Shown here: positions 31,779 through 37,605 of the stretch, piece by piece
Position numbering within the stretch: position 1 is the stretch's first letter
Layout: each line of letters opens with the position of its first letter
Assembly: GCA_937975765.1 (NCBI GenBank)
Contig: CALJUR010000094.1
Coordinates: 1-37,605 of the forward strand
Reading direction: 5' to 3'
Length of the DNA: 37,605 nucleotides
Origin: an uncultured Myxococcales bacterium
GTDB lineage: Bacteria; Myxococcota_A; UBA9042; DTJE01
The notes under the pieces: generated by a model
What the model saw: only the letters and a program-made list of their open reading frames with translations
What the model was told of the DNA's origin: nothing
The model's database searches: none
Made by a program: the position numbers and the translations under genes

Positions 31779-34241
31779 ATGCCCAGGTCGAGCCTCGCTG
31801 TCGCGGTCGCGTCCTGCATCGTCGCGGCGGCATGCACGGTCTCGACGCCCCAGCCGGACCTGGACGGCCAGGACGTTCGCGTCACCTTCGTGCACACCAC
31901 CGACATCCACTCCCGGCTGATCCCCTACGCGATGAAGGTCGCCCAGACGGACAAGAACCTGGGCCTGGCAGACGAGAACGGCCCCTTCGGCGGCATCGCC
32001 CGGATCGCGCACGTCGTGCGGACCATCCGGGGGCAGGTCCGGCGCTCGCTGCACGTCGACAGCGGGGACTCGTTCCAGGGCGCGCCCATCTTCAACGTGT
32101 TCCAGGGCGAGGTCGAGATGAAGGCCCTGTCCCTGATGGGCGTGGACGTGATGGCCCTGGGCAACCACGAGTTCGACTCGGGCGAGGCGAACGTCGCGGA
32201 CAAGATCGCGCGCTTCGCGAACTTCCCGGTGCTGGCGGCGAACTACTACCTGTACTCCGCGATCACCCCGCTGATGCCCCCGCTGGCCGACCTGGTCCAG
32301 CCCTACGAGATCTTCAACCTGCAGGGGCTGCGCGTCGGCGTCATCGGCCTGGGAAACACCTCCAGCATGTCCTCGCTGGCGGAAGCGGCGAACAACCTGG
32401 GCATCACGCCCATCGACTTCGCCGAGGCCACGCAGTTCTTCATCGACCTGCTGCGCGGGCAGGTGGACGTCATCGTGGTCGCGTCGCACCTGGGCCTGAC
32501 CGAGGACGAGGAACTGATCCGGTGCACGTCGGGCGCGGACCTCGTGCTGGGCGGCCACCACCACGTCGTGCTGGACCCGCCCAAGGTGCTGGAGGACGGC
32601 GGCGAGTGCTACTACGAGATCGCCACGCGGTACTTCCGGACGGCCTGCACGAAGGCCGCGAGGTCGATGTGGAACGGCATCGGCGGGGCCCGCCCGGGGG
32701 CGCTGGCGGACCAGGCATGCCTGGGCCTGGTGGACGACGCGAAGCGCCTGCTGGAGTCGGTATCCGAGGAAGCCGGGCGCGTGATGCCGCGGATGGACGA
32801 GGATGCGATCGTGGCGGCGTGCCGATCCTTGCTGGACGCCGAGGTTCCGATTCCCGGCGAGGTCCTGGACCTCCCGGCCGCCCAGCGGGAGGCCGAGATC
32901 GCCCAGAGGATCTCCGACGCGGCGGACAACGCCTGCTACCCGATGCCGCGCGACCTCGGCTTCCTGCCGCCGCCGCCTCGCAGGGTGCCGCTGGCCCATT
33001 CGGGCGCCTTCGCGAAGTACGTGGGGCGCTTCGACGCGGTGTTCCGGCAGGCGGGGCCGTGCACCGACGGCGTCGACAACGACGGGAACGGCCTGGCCGA
33101 CACGAACGACCCGAAGTGTACCGACGCGCAGGACGGGTCCGAGGCGCGTGCCGGGCGGCAGGCGGACAACGACTGGGAACTGGCGTCGTTCCAGTACCGG
33201 GTGATCCCGGTGGACAAGCGGGTCGGCGAGGATCGGCAGGTGCTGGAAATGATGCAGCCATACCAGGACCTGCTGGAGCAGCAGGTGCCGCTGGACCAGA
33301 TCCTCGGGTACGCCCCCGTGGACGCGAAACGGTTCGGGGCGTCGGGGGGGGACTCTCCGCTGGGCAACCTGGTCGCGTCGGCGATGCAGCGCCGCAAGGG
33401 CGTCGAGACGGACTTCGCGCTGACGAACTCGCTGGGCATCCGCACCGACCTGTACGCGGGCCCGGTGACCGTGGCGGACCTGTACAACGTGTTCCCGTTC
33501 GAGAACAGCATCACGACGATGTACCTGTCCGGAAGCGAAGTCGTCGAACTGTTCGACTACGTGGCGCGGCGGTCGGCCAGCCGCGGCTGCCAGGCGCAGG
33601 CCCAGGTCGCGGGCGTGCTGGCCGTGCTGCAGTGCGGGCGGCCCGACCAGCACCCGGATTCGCTGGCGCTGCGGCCGCCGGACTGGGAGAAGCCCGCGCC
33701 GGACGCCGAGGGCTACGCGGTCAGCCTGGTGATCAACGGGATGCAGGTGAACCTGCTGGACCAGTACTCGGTGGCGGTGAACAACTACATCGCCAAGGGA
33801 GGGTCCGGGTTCATGGTGCTGAAGAGGAACACCACGCAGATCGACACCGGCGTCCCCCAGCGCGACGCGCTGATGGACCAGTTGCGGCAGGGGCTGCCGT
33901 GCGGCGCGATGAAGGCGTGCACGCACGACGGGCCGGGCGAGGGCGGCTGCGACGACGGCTATGCGTGCGCATGCCTGGAACGGGCGGAATGGGAAGGCGG
34001 CGAGTGCGTGCGGCCGGCGACCTGCGAGGCCGGCGGGCGATGCATCCTGGCGCAGTGCCAGGTCGACGTGGCCGCCCGGTTCGCGGCGCAGTGCGATGCC
34101 CTGCGCGAGGACGGCGCGGCGGGCATCCAGTGCGCGTGCCAGCAGGAAGCCCGCGCGTGGCAGGCGTGCGCGGTGATGGCGTGCGTCGACAGGACGAACG
34201 GCATCGCGGAGGACGGGCGGCTGAAACTGCTGCCGCCATGA
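31779..34241 (+). CDS. Lipoprotein 5'-nucleotidase/metallophosphoesterase with inserted calcium-type loop
   Basis: The 820-residue product is anchored by Cys19 (VAAAC). Phosphoesterase motifs appear in order: TTDIHS (D42, H44), VDSGDSFQG, LGNHEFDSGE, ASHLGL and GGHHHVV. The C-terminal 5'-nucleotidase domain (about 505-690) has GNLVASAMQRR, TNSLGIRTDL and YNVFPFENS. Between the two domains lies a long insertion (about 285-500) with scattered Cys and a DGVDNDGNGLADTNDPKC loop, an Asp-rich thrombospondin-3-like calcium motif. A Cys-rich tail of about 130 residues follows the enzyme. It is much longer than usual family members (about 550). It probably strips phosphate from nucleotides at the cell surface. 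AGGGAGA precedes the ATG. Its stop overlaps the first possible start of the next gene. Confidence 0.92.
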   Translation: MPRSSLAVAVASCIVAAACTVSTPQPDLDGQDVRVTFVHTTDIHSRLIPYAMKVAQTDKNLGLADENGPFGGIARIAHVVRTIRGQVRRSLHVDSGDSFQGAPIFNVFQGEVEMKALSLMGVDVMALGNHEFDSGEANVADKIARFANFPVLAANYYLYSAITPLMPPLADLVQPYEIFNLQGLRVGVIGLGNTSSMSSLAEAANNLGITPIDFAEATQFFIDLLRGQVDVIVVASHLGLTEDEELIRCTSGADLVLGGHHHVVLDPPKVLEDGGECYYEIATRYFRTACTKAARSMWNGIGGARPGALADQACLGLVDDAKRLLESVSEEAGRVMPRMDEDAIVAACRSLLDAEVPIPGEVLDLPAAQREAEIAQRISDAADNACYPMPRDLGFLPPPPRRVPLAHSGAFAKYVGRFDAVFRQAGPCTDGVDNDGNGLADTNDPKCTDAQDGSEARAGRQADNDWELASFQYRVIPVDKRVGEDRQVLEMMQPYQDLLEQQVPLDQILGYAPVDAKRFGASGGDSPLGNLVASAMQRRKGVETDFALTNSLGIRTDLYAGPVTVADLYNVFPFENSITTMYLSGSEVVELFDYVARRSASRGCQAQAQVAGVLAVLQCGRPDQHPDSLALRPPDWEKPAPDAEGYAVSLVINGMQVNLLDQYSVAVNNYIAKGGSGFMVLKRNTTQIDTGVPQRDALMDQLRQGLPCGAMKACTHDGPGEGGCDDGYACACLERAEWEGGECVRPATCEAGGRCILAQCQVDVAARFAAQCDALREDGAAGIQCACQQEARAWQACAVMACVDRTNGIAEDGRLKLLPP

Positions 34242-34258
34242 GGGGGAGGATGGGACGC

Positions 34259-35752
34259 GTGACGCGAACCGGGCGATCCGCCCGGCTGGCCTTCCTGGCG
34301 GCCGTCGTCGCGGTCGGGGGCTGCGAGTCCGATCGCGATCGCGACTGGTCCCTGGAGGCCGGCGGCATGACCGTGTCGATCCGGCGGGTGGACGGGCAGG
34401 GGCTGGGCAGCCCGGCGGCGCTGCTGGACCTGCCCGACCCGATGAACTCGGCCAAGGGTCTGAAACTGGCGGTGGACATCGAGGTCCTGGCCGCGGACGG
34501 GTCGGGGCGGCTGGCCGGCGACCGCTGGTTGCGGCTGTCGGCGCGGCCCGGGCGCGTGTCCGTGACCCCCGGCGAGGGGATCATCAACACGGACATCCTG
34601 CTGGTCGACGGCCACCGGGAAGGCGTGGAACTGTCGCTGACGGGCGCCTTCGGCGAGTCGCGCATCTGGGTCGAGGACAACGGCTACCTGCCGCGCACGC
34701 AGATCGGCACGGTGTCGGCCTGCTCGAACGGGGTGGACGACGACGGCGACGGGCTGTTCGACATGGCCGACCCGGGCTGCATCGACGCCAACGACGACAG
34801 CGAGACACCGGGTTCGGGCGCGGCGGGCGTCTCGACGCCGATCTGGATCCGGAACCCCCGGCTGGCCGAGGTGCAGGGCTACTCGACCGCGACACCCTAC
34901 GACGGCGAGACCGTGACGGTGGACCAGGGCGCGCTGGTGATCACCCGGGTCACCTCGGACGGCATGTTCGTGACGGACGTGTCCGACACGTCCGGGCTGG
35001 GATACAACCACCTGTTCGTGTTCAACTTCAACACGCCGACCAGCGTGCCGGTGTGCGAGGCCGACGAGGGGGAGAGCCTCTCCTGCGCAGGCGAACAGCC
35101 GGTGGTGCTGCGGCCGTGCGACCGGCTGGTGAAGGTGTCCGGGATCCTCAGCGAGTTCTACAAGTTCACCGAGATGAACTTCCCTTCGTGGGAACTGCAC
35201 CTGTGGGACCCGTCGAAGGACGGCGCGTGCGCGATTCCCGAACCCTACGCGGTCACGGCGGACGTGCTGAAGGGGAAGGGCCCGATCGCGATGGAGGGCC
35301 TGGAGGCCGCCCTGGTGCGCGTCACGAACGTGAAGGTGGCGGACCCGGCGAAGGACTTCGTGGACTGCGACCTGAACGACGACGGCGCGGTGGACTTCCG
35401 CGACTACGACACGAACGAGTGCAGCGCCGAGTGCCAGTGCCGCGAGAAGTGCGACGCGAACCCGCTGTGCCTGGAACTGACCCAGTACGCGGAGTACGGG
35501 CAGTGGCCGGTGAACGTGGGCGGCGTGAAACTGTGGGTGTCCACCCGCGACAGCGTGCCGTCGTTCCAGCCGTTCGACGCGTCGGTGCCGCGCACGATGC
35601 CGGCCATCACCGGCACGCTGCGCAACCTGTCGTTCCTGAAGCCGACACCGTGGATTCTCGAGCCGCGGTGCATGGATGACCTGACGACCGGGGGCACGCC
35701 GATGCCCCCGACCGAGGCCTGCGTCCGTCCCCGGACGGGGGAGGAGGACTGA
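34259..35752 (+). CDS. Lipoprotein with ExeM/YhcR-like OB-fold domain
   Basis: The product is about 497 residues from GTG at 34259, chosen because GGGGGAGG lies about 9 nt upstream and the leader (VTRTGRSARLAFLAAVVAVGGC) is then of normal length. ATG at 34238, overlapping the previous stop as ATGA, is the alternative. After a beta domain, an Asp-rich SNGVDDDGDGLFDMADPGC loop appears at about 155-173. It is followed by a region (about 190-310; GETVTVDQGALVITRVTSDGMFV, VFNFN, DRLVKVSGILSEFYKFTEM) that reads like the OB-fold of extracellular nucleases such as ExeM and YhcR. No nuclease active site is seen. A second Asp loop (CDLNDDGAVDFRDYDTNEC) is dockerin-like. Its place beside a 5'-nucleotidase suggests nucleic-acid binding in an extracellular degradation complex. 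That is inference. Confidence 0.8.
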   Translation: MTRTGRSARLAFLAAVVAVGGCESDRDRDWSLEAGGMTVSIRRVDGQGLGSPAALLDLPDPMNSAKGLKLAVDIEVLAADGSGRLAGDRWLRLSARPGRVSVTPGEGIINTDILLVDGHREGVELSLTGAFGESRIWVEDNGYLPRTQIGTVSACSNGVDDDGDGLFDMADPGCIDANDDSETPGSGAAGVSTPIWIRNPRLAEVQGYSTATPYDGETVTVDQGALVITRVTSDGMFVTDVSDTSGLGYNHLFVFNFNTPTSVPVCEADEGESLSCAGEQPVVLRPCDRLVKVSGILSEFYKFTEMNFPSWELHLWDPSKDGACAIPEPYAVTADVLKGKGPIAMEGLEAALVRVTNVKVADPAKDFVDCDLNDDGAVDFRDYDTNECSAECQCREKCDANPLCLELTQYAEYGQWPVNVGGVKLWVSTRDSVPSFQPFDASVPRTMPAITGTLRNLSFLKPTPWILEPRCMDDLTTGGTPMPPTEACVRPRTGEED

Positions 35753-37341
35753 TGAGACTGCATCGAGTGGGGATGGACCGGATCGCGACGTGCGTGCTGG
35801 CTGCGGCCTGCGCGGCGGCGGTGTGGCTGGCGCCGGCGTCGGCGCGCGCCGGGGACTTCATGGACACCCGGCTGACGTGGACCTTCGGCGACGACGACCT
35901 GACGAAGAGCGCCGGCGAGAAGGTGCCGGACAGCCCGGACGTCGGCATCGGCGACCGCAAGGGCTACGAGCTGTTCATGGACAGCCTGAACTCGAAGACG
36001 AAGGGCCGGGAGAACCTGACCCACATCGTCCTGTACAAGAAGATGCCGGGCTTCCTGAAGGGCCTGGACACCGAGGCGGGCCTGGTCCTGAAACTGGACC
36101 TGGGCAACCTGATGGGGGGGGGGAACCCGAAGGTCAGCGACGTCATCATGGACGACGGGACGTACCTTCGGGCGCAGTGGTCGTGGGCGCAATGGACGGG
36201 CCAGAAGGCGGACCGGAACTACCTGGCCTTCACGTTCTTCCCGTTCGACACGGAACGTTTCCGGCTGGGCTACCTGTGGGACATCAGCTGGGGCGGCGGG
36301 AACATCTTCAGCACGCGGCGGTCGGGGCCGGCGCCGGGCTTCAAGTTCGACATCCGGGGCGACGCGGGACCGATCGGCCTGTCGCTGTACGCCGGGCTGA
36401 AGACGGCGCGAGTCAGCCAGGTCATCCAGCTGGGCTCGGCGGACGCCGAGGAGATCACGGTCCAGGAGACGAACTACGGCGCGCTGGTGGGCGTCGGGGT
36501 CGACTTCTGGGAGTGGGTGCGGCTGGACCTGGGCTTCGGGTACTTCCAGCAGGGGACGTTCTCGCGCACGGACGAACTGATCGGCGACAAGGTCTACACG
36601 CTGGGAGGATCGGGACGCCTGACGGTGCGGCAGGGCCTGCCGATCCAGAACTCGGTGGACTACATGCTGTACCGGAACGACCCGGACGTGAACGTGATGG
36701 ACTGGTGGAAGGAGACGTACCAGCCGGGGAAGTTCAGCTGGAGCGTGTCGGGCGAGTTCAACTACCTGGTGCAGAACCTGGAGAACGTCGAGAAGTACGG
36801 CAGCACGAAACTCCAGCCGGCCTACGCGGGGGCGATGCAGGCGAAGTTCAAGTACGACCACGGGCGGCTGCAACTGGTGGGGCTGGTGCGGAACCTGGAG
36901 TACGTGCTGCAGAACGTGCCCAGCCTGACGCCGTTCGTGGCGCTGCCGGAGACGGGCACGAACACGACGCCGGAGTGGTTCGTGGCGGGGACGCTGGACT
37001 GGTACTTCGAGAAGGTGCACCTGCTGCCGTTCATCACGGGCGGGATGCAGATCCCGGCGACGTTCCAGACCGAGGACCCGAAGACGGTGCAGGTGGTTCG
37101 GGACGCGACGCGCCGCGACCGGCTGCCGCAGGGGTTCGACGTGGTGCCGATCTACCAGTTGCGCGTGGGCCTGCAGTGGGACTTGTCCGAGATGTTCGCG
37201 ATCCTGGGGAACTTCCAGTTCGTGTACGACGAGAACCTGACGCGGCTGGTGATCGACCCGACGGGCGAGCGCCAGACCATGCGCGAATTCGAGGACCCGG
37301 CCGCCTACGGCTTCACCCTGATGGCCCGCGCCCGGTTCTAA
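35752..37341 (+). CDS. Outer-membrane beta-barrel protein
   Basis: The 529-residue product has a signal peptide (CVLAAACAAAVWLAPASARA, cleaved before GD). Alternating aromatic and polar strands follow throughout (YLRAQWSWAQWTG, FRLGYLWDISWGGGNIF, VRLDLGFGYFQQGTF, FAILGNFQFVYDE). It ends in GFTLMARARF with a C-terminal Phe, the usual beta-barrel insertion signal. It is probably a porin or transporter; no family is recognised. The ATG shares one base with the previous TGA (TGATG), and GAGGAGGA lies just upstream, so it is coupled to the OB-fold lipoprotein and nucleotidase. It may be the channel for their products. Two hairpin repeats begin at its stop codon. Confidence 0.85.
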   Translation: MRLHRVGMDRIATCVLAAACAAAVWLAPASARAGDFMDTRLTWTFGDDDLTKSAGEKVPDSPDVGIGDRKGYELFMDSLNSKTKGRENLTHIVLYKKMPGFLKGLDTEAGLVLKLDLGNLMGGGNPKVSDVIMDDGTYLRAQWSWAQWTGQKADRNYLAFTFFPFDTERFRLGYLWDISWGGGNIFSTRRSGPAPGFKFDIRGDAGPIGLSLYAGLKTARVSQVIQLGSADAEEITVQETNYGALVGVGVDFWEWVRLDLGFGYFQQGTFSRTDELIGDKVYTLGGSGRLTVRQGLPIQNSVDYMLYRNDPDVNVMDWWKETYQPGKFSWSVSGEFNYLVQNLENVEKYGSTKLQPAYAGAMQAKFKYDHGRLQLVGLVRNLEYVLQNVPSLTPFVALPETGTNTTPEWFVAGTLDWYFEKVHLLPFITGGMQIPATFQTEDPKTVQVVRDATRRDRLPQGFDVVPIYQLRVGLQWDLSEMFAILGNFQFVYDENLTRLVIDPTGERQTMREFEDPAAYGFTLMARARF

Positions 37342-37421
37342 TTCAGGGACAGTCACCATTATTGGTGACGCAACTCCCTAAATTCGGGGACAGTCACCAT
37401 TATTGGTGACGCAACTCCCTG
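37340..37421 (+). repeat. Tandem 41-bp hairpin repeats after the beta-barrel gene
   Basis: Two head-to-tail units (37340-37380 and 37381-37421) differ at only a few bases. Each contains the perfect hairpin GTCACCA-TTAT-TGGTGAC (first at 37352-37369) inside an outer AGGGA/TCCCT pairing. The first two bases (AA) complete the TAA stop. They resemble REP-type elements and may act as the operon's terminator or mRNA stabiliser. Confidence 0.8.
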
Positions 37422-37454
37422 AAATCGCGATGAACGTCCGCGCTGCCTGGCCCT

Positions 37455-37481
37455 TGTAGGGCGGGGGCCCCGTTCCCCGCC
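37455..37481 (+). repeat. 27-bp palindromic repeat, copy C
   Basis: It differs from copy B by one base, which lies in the loop (GTT for GTC). The stem GGCGGGG/CCCCGCC is perfect. This copy is intergenic and 114 bp past the beta-barrel stop. Confidence 0.8.
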
Positions 37482-37500
37482 TCCTGGTGGCGTGCACGAT

Positions 37501-37566
37501 CGTTCCCGGGAAGGCCGGTCCCGGGGGTGCCCCTCCGGGAACGGAGGCCAGCGGGGGCTCTGCCCC
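37501..37566 (+). repeat. Two further inverted repeats
   Basis: CGTTCCCGG (37501-37509) pairs perfectly with CCGGGAACG (37535-37543). GGGGC-TCT-GCCCC (37554-37566) follows. With the two repeats before them, they make 37340-37566 an array of palindromes without a gene. From 37567 to 37605 I see nothing. Confidence 0.55.
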
Positions 37567-37605
37567 ATACGCGTTAAGCTACGAAGACACCCAGCCTCGG
37601 AGCAG

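Noticed and set aside
37340..37421. Two-unit repeat as a CRISPR array
   Set aside because: There is no spacer between the units, only two units, and no cas gene.

Overview
This 37.6 kb window is GC-rich, densely coded bacterial chromosome, almost certainly Gram-negative. The best fit is a myxobacterium-like lineage (Myxococcota, Bradymonadota or another former deltaproteobacterium). This is inferred from style: many exported lipoproteins with cysteine-rich and D-G-V-D-x-D-G-D-G-type segments, PEGA and TPR envelope proteins, an FHA-GAF sigma54 activator and an outer-membrane beta-barrel ending in Phe. I call 21 complete protein genes and one possible gene tail. I saw no tRNA, rRNA, CRISPR array, phage gene or transposase gene.

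Layout. (1) 1-3121: a small Cys-rich lipoprotein, then two minus-strand lipoprotein genes overlapping by ATGA. (2) 3216-5899, minus: an exported membrane protein gene and an FHA-GAF-AAA+-Fis sigma54 activator gene. A full-consensus sigma54 promoter lies 105 bp beyond the activator, facing the two lipoprotein genes, so 735-5899 looks like a regulator-target unit. (3) 6049-10259, plus: an exported TPR protein coupled to a 5'-nucleotidase. (4) 10300-11598, minus: an unusual A24 (prepilin-peptidase-like) membrane protein. (5) 11788-16119, minus: four tandem radical SAM genes, each junction a stop, one base and the next start. (6) 16350-18530, plus: a lipoprotein glycoside hydrolase. (7) 18540-20924, minus: phosphoketolase. 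(8) 21206-24822, plus: a three-gene proton-translocating transhydrogenase operon in which the beta subunit carries two tandem NADP-domain copies encoded by 390 identical bases. (9) 25059-26168: a modular Cys-rich lipoprotein. (10) 26205-28823, minus: ClpB. (11) 28973-31566, minus: TPR, PEGA and unknown small proteins. (12) 31779-37341, plus: an operon of 5'-nucleotidase lipoprotein, OB-fold lipoprotein and beta-barrel outer-membrane protein, probably for surface breakdown and uptake of nucleotides or nucleic acid. (13) 37342-37605: no gene, but a cluster of palindromic repeats.

How the parts work together. Phosphoketolase and transhydrogenase are divergent neighbours and would link acetyl-phosphate production to NAD(P)H balance. 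Two separate 5'-nucleotidases suggest phosphate or nucleoside scavenging at the envelope. Small palindromic repeats sit at gene ends: a 27-bp element occurs three times and in two of them supplies the stop codon of the adjacent gene. A second group, with a GGGACAG-type terminus, occurs at 11662-11793 and 37340-37421.

Most notable: the sigma54 activator, promoter and lipoprotein module; the duplicated transhydrogenase domain III, which also lacks the usual Lys-Arg-Ser 2'-phosphate contact; the four-gene radical SAM array with no visible substrate; and the stop-codon-donating repeats. Gene limits were read by eye. Families were assigned from remembered motifs, not from searches.
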